From JASHPR01 sp963808705 (lineage in GTDB: Bacteria; Actinomycetota; Actinomycetes; Streptosporangiales; Streptosporangiaceae): a stretch of 64,000 nt of DNA. Position numbers and translations under genes: made by a program. The notes beneath the pieces were generated by a model. That model was given only the letters and a program-made list of their open reading frames with translations. It did not search any database and had not been told where the DNA came from. Positions 8,669 to 16,658 of this stretch are shown piece after piece. Each line of letters begins with the position of its first letter. The stretch's first letter is position 1. The DNA lies in assembly GCA_963808705.1 (NCBI GenBank), contig CAWEHB010000005.1, positions 434,001 to 498,000 on the forward strand, read 5' to 3'.

Positions 8669-9460
8669 TCAGGTGCTCGGCGGGCACACTGCGACGTGAC
8701 CGTCGATCCGGCGCAGCCGTCCCTCGCGGACCAGGTCGTCGATGAGCGCGCCGGACCAGTACCACTGCCAGGAGAACCAGCGCCGCAGTTCGGCCTCGGG
8801 GGCGAGGACCGCCGCCCGGACGCCGGCCACGAGCAGGTCCGCCAGGGCCCGCGCCGGTTCTGCTCCCGTTTCGCCGGTCCCGGGATGGGCCTGGTCCCAG
8901 CGCTGCAGCTCGCTCGAATGCTGATGTCCCTCGCCCGCGGTGACCAGCACCGAGCGCGAGACGATCGCGCCGCACCGCTCCAGCGGGGCCCGCAGCGACC
9001 TCAGCTCCTGGCGCTTCAGCCCGAGCTCGGTGCGCAGGTCATCGAGGCCGGACGGGCCCGCGGCGGCCAGGTGGTCCAGCAGCCGGGCCCAGCCGCGGTC
9101 GGCGGCGCGCATGCGGTCGATCTCCGCCCGGCAGATCGGGTCGAGCAGCCGCGCCACCTCGCCGGAAACGAGCAGGTTCTTGCCGCGGTGGACCGCGGTG
9201 ACCAGGTAGCCGCGCTCCGCGAGTTCGCCGAACCACGGCCACTTTGTCGCCGGCCACGTCGCGAAGCCCTGGCCGCCGGGCTGGTACGGCTCCTCGTGGC
9301 AGGCCTCATACAGGCTCGGCAGCGCGCAGTCCGCGGTGCGGGTGAGGAACCCGCGGTCACGCAGGAACGCATCCGCCTCCGCCAGCGACCGGAGCGCCCG
9401 GTCCGGCGCCAGGCGGCACTCGAACGCCCGGCGCTCCCGCAGCTCGGCCAGGGATTCCAC
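8669..9460 (-). CDS. winged-helix protein, AlkZ/YcaQ-related
   Basis: A 263-residue protein starting at a GTG (MESLAELRERR), with a GGAGAA ribosome site ahead. It shows the arrangement of the HTH_42/YcaQ group: a winged-helix region (DHLAAAGPSGLDDLRTELG, LKRQELRSLRAPLERCG) and the C-terminal half RRWFSWQWYWSGALIDDLV...GRLRRIDG, which resembles the last winged helix of crosslink-repair glycosylases. It is shorter than AlkZ itself (about 400 residues), and I do not see the QxQ catalytic motif. A DNA-binding or repair role is therefore likely but glycosylase activity is doubtful. It is divergent from the CHAD gene. Confidence 0.65.
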   Translation of the reverse strand: MESLAELRERRAFECRLAPDRALRSLAEADAFLRDRGFLTRTADCALPSLYEACHEEPYQPGGQGFATWPATKWPWFGELAERGYLVTAVHRGKNLLVSGEVARLLDPICRAEIDRMRAADRGWARLLDHLAAAGPSGLDDLRTELGLKRQELRSLRAPLERCGAIVSRSVLVTAGEGHQHSSELQRWDQAHPGTGETGAEPARALADLLVAGVRAAVLAPEAELRRWFSWQWYWSGALIDDLVREGRLRRIDGHVAVCPPST

Positions 9461-9560
9461 GGTGCCATCTTCTCCCGGACACGGCCCGGGCGGTTCAGTC
9501 CGCGGCTGCGAATCGGTGACCGGATGAATCGCGCGGCGCAACAGGGGTACGGGAGTGGCC

Positions 9561-10532
9561 ATGTCCGTCACGGCCAGGGAAACAGAAACCAAATACGAGA
9601 TGCCGGCGGGCGCGGTGCTGCCGCAGCTCGACGAGCTGCCGCGGCTGACCTCGGCCTCGCCGGCCGGCCAGGTCGTGCTCGCGTACCTGCGGGACCAGGC
9701 CGGCACGCTGAAGTCGCTCGATCCGATGGTGCGCCGGGACGAGCCCGACTCGGTACACCAGATGCGGGTGGCGACGCGGCGGCTGCGCAGCACGCTCCGC
9801 TCGTTCAAGTGGGTGATCGGCGGTGGCGACCACCTGGCCGCGGAGCTCAAGTGGCTGGGCGGGGTGCTGGGCGAGGCGCGCGACGCCGAGGTGCTCGAGG
9901 ATCACCTGCAGGCCGTCCTGCGGACGGTCCCGGTGGAGCAGCTCATCGGCCCGGTCCAGGCCCGGGTTCAGGTTCACTTCGCGCCGGTGCGGGCCGGCGC
10001 GCGCACCGCAGTGCTGGCCGCGTTGGATTCAGAACGCTACTTCTCGCTGCTGGACGGGCTCGACCGGCTGATCGACGAGCCGCCGCTTGGCCCCAAGGGC
10101 GGCAAGCGAGCCGGAAGCGTACTGCCCCGCGAGGTGCGTCGGCCCTACCGGAAAGCAGGCCAGTGGATGGCCCGGGCCCGGCGCGCCGAGCCCGGGCCGC
10201 CCCGGGACGTGGCGCTGCACCAGGCGCGCAAGGCAGCCAAGCGTGCCCGCTACGCGGGCGAGGCGGTCACCCCGGCCCTCGGCCGCAAGGCCGCGCGGTT
10301 CACCGAGCAGGTGAAGCAGCTCCAGTCGGTGCTCGGTGATCACCAGGACACGGTCATCGCGCGCCAGGCCGAGCGGGAACTCGGCATCCAGGCGCATCTC
10401 GCGGGCGAGAACGCGTTCACCTACGGGCTGCTGTACGAACGCGAGGCCCATGCCGCCGAGGCGCTGCGGGCCCGGGCCCGCAAGACCTGGAAGAAGGCGT
10501 CCCGGCCCCGCTACCGGAACTGGATGAACTAA
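9561..10532 (+). CDS. CHAD domain protein (polyphosphate binding)
   Basis: A 323-residue helical protein consisting almost wholly of a CHAD domain. The two characteristic repeats are VHQMRVATRRLRSTLRSFK and ALHQARKAAKRARYAGEAV, with rows of His, Arg and Lys that bind inorganic polyphosphate in characterised members, plus KQLQSVLGDHQDTVIARQ near the end. There is no CYTH domain in the same chain. GGGAG precedes the ATG by 6 bases; a GTG two codons upstream is possible. It may localise to polyphosphate granules. No polyphosphate kinase is in the window. Confidence 0.92.
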   Translation: MSVTARETETKYEMPAGAVLPQLDELPRLTSASPAGQVVLAYLRDQAGTLKSLDPMVRRDEPDSVHQMRVATRRLRSTLRSFKWVIGGGDHLAAELKWLGGVLGEARDAEVLEDHLQAVLRTVPVEQLIGPVQARVQVHFAPVRAGARTAVLAALDSERYFSLLDGLDRLIDEPPLGPKGGKRAGSVLPREVRRPYRKAGQWMARARRAEPGPPRDVALHQARKAAKRARYAGEAVTPALGRKAARFTEQVKQLQSVLGDHQDTVIARQAERELGIQAHLAGENAFTYGLLYEREAHAAEALRARARKTWKKASRPRYRNWMN

Positions 10533-10565
10533 AGCGCCGGATGCCGAATCCGACTGCCCGGGTAC

Positions 10566-11846
10566 TCATGTCGTGGCGGCGGCCTGCGGGCTGTCATGGG
10601 CGGGTTGGTACGGCGGGCGGCGGTACAGGGTGAAGGTCGGCATGGCCAGGGCGATCACGATGGCGCCGGCGACGGTGACGAGCCCGCCGGCGAGCGCGCT
10701 GACCGTCGGGGATGCCAGCGATCCCAGGGCGCCGGCTTCCAGGTTGCCGAGCTGCCCGCCGCCCGCGCCGATGACGTAGTCGGCGGCCATGACCCGGCCG
10801 CGGAGCCGGTCGGGTGTGAGCGCGGTGACGATGGCTCCCCGGAACACCACGGTGAAGGTGTCCGCGGCCCCGGCCACCGCCAGCAGGCCGAGCGTCAGCC
10901 ACAGGCCCGGGACGACCGCGAACCCGGCGAAGGCTGTGCCCCACACGGCGACCGCGGCGAGCATCGCCCGGCCCTGCCGCGACGCGCGGCTGACCGGCCC
11001 GGAGAGCGCGGCACTGGCCAGGCCCCCCACGCCGATGGCCGTGGTGAACAGGCCAAGCGTGCGAGGATCACCGCCGAAGCGTTCCGCGTTGATCGCCGGG
11101 AACAGGGCCACGGGCAGGCCGAACACGGTGGCGTTGAGATCGGCGAGGAACGCGCCGGCGATCACCTGGCTACGGCGGATGAAGGCGATTCCCTCCGCGA
11201 CGGCGCGGGGACCGGGCCGGGTAGCGCCGCCTTGCGGCGGCATCGCCGGCAGCCGGGCGATCCCGTACAGCGCGGCGGTGAAGCTGACCGCGTCGATGAG
11301 ATAGCACGCCCGCAGGCCCAGGTGCGGCGCGGCCGCGATGAGCCCAGCGAGTGCGGGCCCGGCGGTCAGCATGATCTGGAAGCTGAGCCGATTCAGCGCC
11401 AGCCCGGCGGCTTGCTGGCTGGCCGGCAACAGGCTAGGAACGAACGTGCTGCGGGCCGGGCTGTTGACAGCGCCGAGCGCGGACTGCGCCGCGACGAGGG
11501 CATACAGCAGCCAGACCAGGCCCAGCCCGGCGAAGGCCTGGGCGGCCAGCGCCGCCGACACCGCGGCCAGGCCGCTACTGGTCACCAGGACAAGCTTGCG
11601 CCTGTCGATCGCGTCGGTGACCGGGCCGCCCAGCAGGCCCACGGCAAGGGTCGGCACCACCTGCGCCACACCGATCACGCCGACCGCGAACGGTGAGCGG
11701 GTGAGATCGTAGACCTGGAGGACGACGGCGAAGCCGGTCAGGGCGCTGCCCACCGAGGACAGGGTCGTCCCCGCCCACAGCCGCCGGAACGCGGCGGACT
11801 CGCGCAATGGCGTGATATCGGCGAGCAGCCGACGCCGGTCGGGCAA
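10566..11846 (-). CDS. MFS transporter (EntS-like multidrug/siderophore exporter type)
   Basis: A 426-residue major facilitator with about 12 hydrophobic helices. The N-terminal FRRLWAGTTLSSVGSALTGF and the loop GGPVTDAIDRRKLVLVTS (the A-motif between helices 2 and 3) place it in the MFS_3 group that exports drugs or siderophores. I choose the TTG at 11846 because GAGGAGG lies 6 bases before it. A frame-compatible ATG at 11915 sits inside the operator palindrome and has no ribosome site. The gene is divergent from a MarR regulator, the usual layout for an efflux pump induced by its substrate. Confidence 0.9.
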   Translation of the reverse strand: MPDRRRLLADITPLRESAAFRRLWAGTTLSSVGSALTGFAVVLQVYDLTRSPFAVGVIGVAQVVPTLAVGLLGGPVTDAIDRRKLVLVTSSGLAAVSAALAAQAFAGLGLVWLLYALVAAQSALGAVNSPARSTFVPSLLPASQQAAGLALNRLSFQIMLTAGPALAGLIAAAPHLGLRACYLIDAVSFTAALYGIARLPAMPPQGGATRPGPRAVAEGIAFIRRSQVIAGAFLADLNATVFGLPVALFPAINAERFGGDPRTLGLFTTAIGVGGLASAALSGPVSRASRQGRAMLAAVAVWGTAFAGFAVVPGLWLTLGLLAVAGAADTFTVVFRGAIVTALTPDRLRGRVMAADYVIGAGGGQLGNLEAGALGSLASPTVSALAGGLVTVAGAIVIALAMPTFTLYRRPPYQPAHDSPQAAATT

Positions 11847-11913
11847 GGAGCGCCTCCTCGCTGTGCGGCAGGCCGGGTGGCTTGGGCGATGCCTGGGATC
11901 AGGCGCCCGACCC

Positions 11914-11948
11914 ATTGTAACAGTTACTTATATAAGTACTGTTACAAT
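11914..11948. promoter_or_regulatory. 35-bp MarR operator/promoter palindrome
   Basis: The outer arms ATTGTAACAG and CTGTTACAAT are exact reverse complements. The centre TACTTATATAAGTA is itself a palindrome, and only one extra T breaks the symmetry. The site is strikingly AT-rich for this genome. It contains TATAAG (11931-11936), a good -10 box that would start transcription just before the MarR ATG at 11949, implying a nearly leaderless message. It lies between the MFS exporter and its MarR gene, so it very probably controls both. Confidence 0.85.
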
Positions 11949-12455
11949 ATGCGGATGGCCGGCCGTGACATCCCCGACCCCACCGAGCACAGCCTCTGGC
12001 GGCCATTGCGGTTGCTGCAGGCGGCGATGGACGCGGACATAGCCCGCGTCTACACCGAAGCGCACATCGATCGGCTCAAGCCGAGCTTCGTCATGGAACT
12101 GCTCCGGCTGCACGCCCGCGGCCCGATGACGATCACCGAGCTGGCCAGATCGGTCCAGCTCACTCACTCGGCAGTCAGCCAGAAGGTGGCCGCGATGCGC
12201 GCCGCCGGCTGGGTCCGCACCACCGCGGGCACCGATGCCCGCAGCAAGAACGTGACGCTCACGGCCAAGGCGTCCCGCATCGCCGGCCTGCTGGCCGCCG
12301 AGTGGCGGGCCACGGAGGCCGCCATCGCCGAGATCGAGGCGGAGATCCCCTACCCGCTGAGCCAGGTCGTCACTGACATCGAGCAAGCACTGCAGCGGAA
12401 GAGTTTTCACGACCGGGTCGCCGAGAAACTGGCCAGCGACCCCGCATGGAGCTAG
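11949..12455 (+). CDS. MarR-family transcriptional regulator
   Basis: A 168-residue MarR protein. The winged helix contains MTITELARSVQLTHSAVSQK (recognition helix) and the wing RTTAGTDARSKNVTLTAKA, where the Asp-Arg pair of the family wing is visible. Long helices on both sides form the dimer interface. The ATG directly abuts the large palindrome, with a second ATG two codons on. It is most likely a repressor of itself and the divergent exporter, released by a small aromatic or drug-like ligand. Confidence 0.92.
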   Translation: MRMAGRDIPDPTEHSLWRPLRLLQAAMDADIARVYTEAHIDRLKPSFVMELLRLHARGPMTITELARSVQLTHSAVSQKVAAMRAAGWVRTTAGTDARSKNVTLTAKASRIAGLLAAEWRATEAAIAEIEAEIPYPLSQVVTDIEQALQRKSFHDRVAEKLASDPAWS

Positions 12456-12563
12456 GCGCAGCGTAACCGGGCCGCCGCTCGGTCATGGGCGCTCCTTCCC
12501 CGGCCGTTCATTAAACGCCGGGCCGCCGTCGGGCACGGACAGCCGGGTCGGTGAGCATGGAGC

Positions 12564-13355
12564 ATGCGAGAGCAGCGGCTGGTGTTCGGCGAGGTGGCCG
12601 AGTTGTACGACCGGGTCCGGGCCGGCTACCCGGACGCGGTCATCGACGACGTGATCAGCTTCACGGGGTCGGGCGGCCCCTACCTTCGCGCCCTGGAGGT
12701 CGGGGCGGGCACCGGCAAGGCCACCGTGAGCTTCGCCACCCGGGGCCTGGAGATCGTCGCGCTGGAGCCGAGCGCCGAGATGGCCGCGGTGGCCCGGCGG
12801 AACTGTCGGCAGTTCCCCAGGGTCCGCGTCGAGTCCGCCTCGTTTGAGGACTGGCCCGTTCAGGCCGGCGGATTCGGCCTGGTCTTCTCCGCCCAGGCCT
12901 GGCACTGGGTCAGCCCCGAGGTGCGGTACGGGAAGGCGGCGGCGGCCTTGCGCGCGGGCGGCACGCTCGCGCTGCTCTGGAACCGCGTCCGGTGGCAGGG
13001 CGAACCGGTGCGGAACGACCTGGAGGATCTCTACCGCCGCCTGGTACCCGACCTGTACGCGAGGCGCCCCGGCTTCCCCGGCCTGACCCCCCGCCCCGAA
13101 GACGGCGACCGGGGCGACGAGATGCGCCGGACGGGGCTGTTCCGGGACGAGACCGTGCGCACCTACCCCTGGTCAGCGGCCTTCACCGCCGACTCGTTCA
13201 TCGACCTCCTGCAGAGCCAGTCCGACCACCGCCTGCTCGACGAGGGCACCAGGGCCCGGCTGCTGCACGCGGTAAGGGAGATCATCGCCGCCCGCGGCGG
13301 CGAGATCGAGGTGCCCCACATCACCCTCCTCGTCATGGGCCGCCTGCGCGGCTGA
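12564..13355 (+). CDS. class I SAM-dependent methyltransferase
   Basis: A 263-residue Rossmann-fold methyltransferase. Motif I is LEVGAGTGKATVSFA, motif II is IVALEPSAEMAAVARRN, and the post-motif segment FGLVFSAQAWHWV matches the family that methylates small molecules (Methyltransf_11/25 group). The C-terminal helical cap with FTADSFIDLLQSQSDHRLL is typical of actinobacterial members. No Cys-rich or RNA-binding domain is present. It stands alone, convergent with the nitroreductase-YceI gene. The substrate cannot be told. Confidence 0.9.
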   Translation: MREQRLVFGEVAELYDRVRAGYPDAVIDDVISFTGSGGPYLRALEVGAGTGKATVSFATRGLEIVALEPSAEMAAVARRNCRQFPRVRVESASFEDWPVQAGGFGLVFSAQAWHWVSPEVRYGKAAAALRAGGTLALLWNRVRWQGEPVRNDLEDLYRRLVPDLYARRPGFPGLTPRPEDGDRGDEMRRTGLFRDETVRTYPWSAAFTADSFIDLLQSQSDHRLLDEGTRARLLHAVREIIAARGGEIEVPHITLLVMGRLRG

Positions 13356-13371
13356 CGGTCCTGCGGCGTGA

Positions 13372-14262
13372 TCATCGGCGCAGGACGACGAGGAACTCGG
13401 CGACGCCGTGATCGGCGAGCGAGGCTAGGAAGCCGAAGTTCCGCGGCTCCTTGATGCGCCAGTCGGAGAACGTGATCGGGATCGATCCCGCGACCTGCAA
13501 CGCTGCTCCGTCCCGGCGGCCGGAGACCGTGACGGTCACCCGGTGTGAGGTCCCGTTCATGGCCAGGTAGTCGGCGGCCGTCGCCGTGACGGTGGCGCCC
13601 GAGGCGAAGCCGGAACTCAGCGTCACCGGATGCTCGAGCGTGAACGTCGCGTCCGGGTGCTCCCTGGTGTGGAGGCTGCTGGCGAACTGCGGCTGTGCCT
13701 TGCCGCCGACCCGCACCGTGGCGAGATCGATGCGGAACGTTGCCCGGGTGACCTGGTCAACGGTGATGACTAGGGCGCCGGTGACCGTGCTCGTCCGGCC
13801 GACGGTGTCGTTGCTAAGGCCAAGGGCGCTCTCCCGGACGCGGAAGCCCGCCACCGATCCCGATCCGGCGTGCGGGCGGGCGCCCGGCACCTTCTCGAGG
13901 TAGCGCTTGATGATCGGAGGGCGCTCGCGCACCGGCAGTTCGACGAGCCGCACCGCGACGGCGCGCCGGCGCCGGAGCGTGGCCCGGCCGCCCGCGGCAC
14001 GCACGTTCCGGACCCAGTTGCACCGTTCGCCGAGCATCGCCACCAGGTACCACCGGCCGCCGGAGTCGGCCATGCCCAGCGGGAAGCGGACCAGCCGGCC
14101 CGACCGCCGTCCCGCGACCTCGAGGGTCACCCAGCGCTTCGGCAGCAGCCCTAGGGCGAAGACGCCCGCCCACCACCGCGAGAGCCGGCGTGCGGTGGGG
14201 TCGGCCCGGCCCTCCCGGTATATGGTTCGGAGCCGGTCATCTGAGTACGGCCAAGATCCCAT
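13372..14262 (-). CDS. nitroreductase (deazaflavin-type)-YceI chimera
   Basis: A 296-residue protein with AGGAGG 4 bases before its ATG. Residues 1-~125 match the F420-type nitroreductase/DUF385 family (WVTLEVAGRRSGRLVRFPLG, GGRWYLVAMLGERCNWVRN, IIKRYLEKVPGARPH). That family normally continues about 20 residues beyond the last segment. Instead the chain passes in frame, after AGSGS, into a YceI-like domain (VAGFRVRESALGLSNDTVGR, HPDATFTLEHP, IPITFSDWRIKEP), which is normally exported behind an N-terminal anchor absent here. The join looks like an internal deletion that fused two neighbouring genes. Whether the product folds is unknown. Confidence 0.8.
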   Translation of the reverse strand: MGSWPYSDDRLRTIYREGRADPTARRLSRWWAGVFALGLLPKRWVTLEVAGRRSGRLVRFPLGMADSGGRWYLVAMLGERCNWVRNVRAAGGRATLRRRRAVAVRLVELPVRERPPIIKRYLEKVPGARPHAGSGSVAGFRVRESALGLSNDTVGRTSTVTGALVITVDQVTRATFRIDLATVRVGGKAQPQFASSLHTREHPDATFTLEHPVTLSSGFASGATVTATAADYLAMNGTSHRVTVTVSGRRDGAALQVAGSIPITFSDWRIKEPRNFGFLASLADHGVAEFLVVLRR

Positions 14263-14279
14263 CGTTCCTCCTGCGAGCC

Positions 14280-14484
14280 GGGAGCCGCCCCTGAGCTCGC
14301 GACGCAGCGGGCGCAGGCGAGCCCGTTCGGAGCGCTGGCCACGGGCGAGTGGTCCCTGTCCGCGATCGGCCTGGGCAGCATCGCGTCGGCATTCCTCGAG
14401 CCCGACCCGACGGTCGAGTGGGACGGCGAGCGGCTCGCCCGCCTCCGCCAGGCCCTGCTGGCCGCCGCACCCCCGGACGCGTAA
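14280..14484 (+). pseudogene. orphan C-terminal gene fragment
   Basis: About 65 codons in one open frame end at a TAA. They read like the natural end of a protein: ASPFGALATGEWSLSAIGLG, a further hydrophobic helix, then an amphipathic helix ERLARLRQALLAAAPPDA. No start codon with a ribosome site lies in front, and the fragment begins beside the 5' end of the nitroreductase-YceI gene. It therefore looks like the tail of a gene whose front was deleted. The family is not recognised. Confidence 0.45.
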
Positions 14485-14631
14485 CCGCCCGGGCCTGCCC
14501 TCCGAGGCATTGGTCCAAGCCATCGCCACGATCTAGGCGGCGGTTCCGCAGGACGTGCCTGGCCTGTGCGGCCGTCCGGATCCGGCGGGGCGTGCCCTAT
14601 CATCGCAATCGACCGGTGGCCGGAGGTGCCG

Positions 14632-14829
14632 ATGCGCATTGGGACGCTCCTGCTCGTTATCTGGCTGATCATCGGCGCCATCGCCGCAGGCCAGCGTCAC
14701 GACTACACCTCGCCGCCCGCGAACTGCAACCAGGCGGCCACGATCGCGGTGACCATCCTCGCGGGCCCGCTGAACTACCTCGGGGTAGACCCGAAGATCT
14801 CCTGCCACCTGCCACAGCCCAGCGGCTGA
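14632..14829 (+). CDS. small single-pass membrane protein
   Basis: A 65-residue protein with GGAGG 6 bases before the ATG. An N-terminal hydrophobic helix (IGTLLLVIWLIIGAIAAGQ) is followed by a conserved tail with NCNQAATIAVTILAGPLNYLG and a second Cys in ISCHLPQP; the two Cys could pair outside the membrane. Small proteins of this pattern are widespread in actinomycetes and of unknown function. It is convergent with the oxidoreductase gene, 18 bases away. Confidence 0.8.
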   Translation: MRIGTLLLVIWLIIGAIAAGQRHDYTSPPANCNQAATIAVTILAGPLNYLGVDPKISCHLPQPSG

Positions 14830-14847
14830 TCGCCTCCCTGGGCCGGG

Positions 14848-15786
14848 TCAGAGGCGGATGACGGCCTTGCCGCGGAGACCGCCGTGGCGGAGCTTGTCGA
14901 GCACCTGCCCGGCCGCCTCCAGGCCCACCGTGGAACGGATGCGCGTCGTGATCGTGCCGTCAGCGAGCATGAGCGCCACCTGGTTCAGGCCCTGGGGCGA
15001 GAACAAGGGGTTCGCGCTCGACGCGTTGTTGTGCGCGGTGATCTGGCGCTCGGCGAACCACCCCTCGTCCGCGGCGAAGATGGTCGAGACCAGGCTGCCG
15101 CCGGGCTTGAGAATCTCCGCGTCACGGCGGATGGCGTCCGGGCCGCTGACGAGGTCGAGGACCGCGTCGACGCCGTCCGGGTGAGCCGCGCGCAGCGTGT
15201 CGACCGCATCGACGGCCTGAGCGTCGTACACCTCCTCGGCGCCGAGACGGCGCGCCTCGTCGGGGTCGCCGCGGACGGTCGCGATGACGTGCGCGCCGCG
15301 CGAGCGTGCCATCTGCACCGCATAGCCGCCGACTCCGCCGGTGGCACCCATCACCACGAGGCGCTGATCCGTGGTGACGCCGAGCAGGTCGAGCGACCGG
15401 AGTGCGGTGATCGCCGAGACCGGCAGCGCGGCGGCCTGCTCGTCAGCGACGCCATCGGGGATGCGGGCCAGCGGCTCCATCCGCGCGCCCGGCCCGACCG
15501 CGGTGTACTCGGCGTACGAGCCGTGCGTCCGCGCCGTGCCGAAGACACGGTCACCGGGGCGGAGGTCGGGTTCTCGGTCCGGGGCGCGTTCGACCACACC
15601 CGCGAAGTCGACGCCCACGACGAACGGATAGGTAGAGGTGGCGGTCAGGCGCCCGAGGAGGTTGTTGTCGAGCGGGTTGACCCCCGCGTACCTGACGCGG
15701 ATGAGGAACTCGCCGTCCGCGGCGGGGACCGGCAAGTCATGGATTCCCGGAGCCTCGCCGAAGCTCCGGACGGCGAATGCGCGCAT
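14848..15786 (-). CDS. NADP-dependent oxidoreductase, zinc-free MDR family
   Basis: A 312-residue medium-chain dehydrogenase/reductase of the quinone-oxidoreductase type. The N-terminal GroES-like part has IRVRYAGVNPLDNNLLG and YPFVVGVDFAGVVE, and the Rossmann part has VVMGATGGVGGYAVQMARSR. The Cys ligands for catalytic and structural zinc are absent, as in quinone reductases and enoyl reductases. It probably reduces quinones or alpha,beta-unsaturated carbonyls with NADPH. Monocistronic by layout. Confidence 0.88.
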   Translation of the reverse strand: MRAFAVRSFGEAPGIHDLPVPAADGEFLIRVRYAGVNPLDNNLLGRLTATSTYPFVVGVDFAGVVERAPDREPDLRPGDRVFGTARTHGSYAEYTAVGPGARMEPLARIPDGVADEQAAALPVSAITALRSLDLLGVTTDQRLVVMGATGGVGGYAVQMARSRGAHVIATVRGDPDEARRLGAEEVYDAQAVDAVDTLRAAHPDGVDAVLDLVSGPDAIRRDAEILKPGGSLVSTIFAADEGWFAERQITAHNNASSANPLFSPQGLNQVALMLADGTITTRIRSTVGLEAAGQVLDKLRHGGLRGKAVIRL

Positions 15787-16009
15787 GCCTCGCCTCCGTG
15801 TTCCCAGCTTTCCAGTAAGTAGTTTGCCGGGAAGAAAAGTGGCTGAAGTACGTTCGAGTCCACTCTGTCATCCTGGGAGCCATGTCGGAGCAACCCCCGG
15901 CCGCCGACCCGCAGCGATCCAGGCGAAGTGATGCCGCGGAGGCCGCCGCCCCCGGGACGGCCCGCGGGCGCGGCATAGGATGATCGCCGGGCGCAGTGAA
16001 GGAGACACG

Positions 16010-16627
16010 ATGGCGACACCGGTCCGGATCGTGGGCCTGGGCGGTTCGCTCCGGGCCGAGTCGACCAGCCGCACCGCGCTGCAGACCGCGCTCGACGGGG
16101 CGGCCGCGAGCGGGGCCGACGTGCGGCTGATCTGGGTCCGTGACCTGGACCTGCCGCTGTACACCGCCGAGCACGCGCCCCCGCCGGCCGCGCTCGAGTT
16201 CGCGGACGACGTGCACGCGTGCGACGCGATGGTCTGGAGCAGCCCGACCTACCAGGGATCGGTGAGCGGCTCGTTCAAGAACGCGCTGGACTGGCTGATC
16301 CTGCTGGGCGACCGCACGCCGCCGTATCTGTCGAACAAGCCGATCGGGCTGGTCGCCACGGCGGGCGGAGTGCACGGCCTGCAGACCATCAACACGATGG
16401 ACTTCATCGCCCGGTCGCTGCGCGGCTGGAGCGTTCCGCTCGTCATGCCGGTGCCGCAGTCCTGGCGGTCGTTCGACCCGGACGGGCGCCTAGCCGACGA
16501 GGCCATCATCGACCAGTTGCGTGCGCTCGGCGCCGAGGTGGCGCGCGCCGCCCGCCAGTTCCGGGCTGAAGGCACCTGCGATTACGCCGAGGACCGGCCG
16601 TTTGCGGTTGACCGCAGCGGGAACTAA
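16010..16627 (+). CDS. NADPH-dependent FMN reductase
   Basis: A 205-residue flavodoxin-like reductase. The FMN phosphate loop is GLGGSLRAESTSRTALQTAL, and the isoalloxazine contact is SSPTYQGSVSGSFKNALDWL, both diagnostic for PF03358. AAGGAG precedes the ATG by 5 bases. It ends 31 bases before the transketolase start, so co-transcription is likely. Such enzymes reduce FMN, quinones, chromate or azo compounds; the partner here is unknown. Confidence 0.92.
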   Translation: MATPVRIVGLGGSLRAESTSRTALQTALDGAAASGADVRLIWVRDLDLPLYTAEHAPPPAALEFADDVHACDAMVWSSPTYQGSVSGSFKNALDWLILLGDRTPPYLSNKPIGLVATAGGVHGLQTINTMDFIARSLRGWSVPLVMPVPQSWRSFDPDGRLADEAIIDQLRALGAEVARAARQFRAEGTCDYAEDRPFAVDRSGN

Positions 16628-16658
16628 CCCACATCCGACTGCCGTAGGAGACCCCGCC

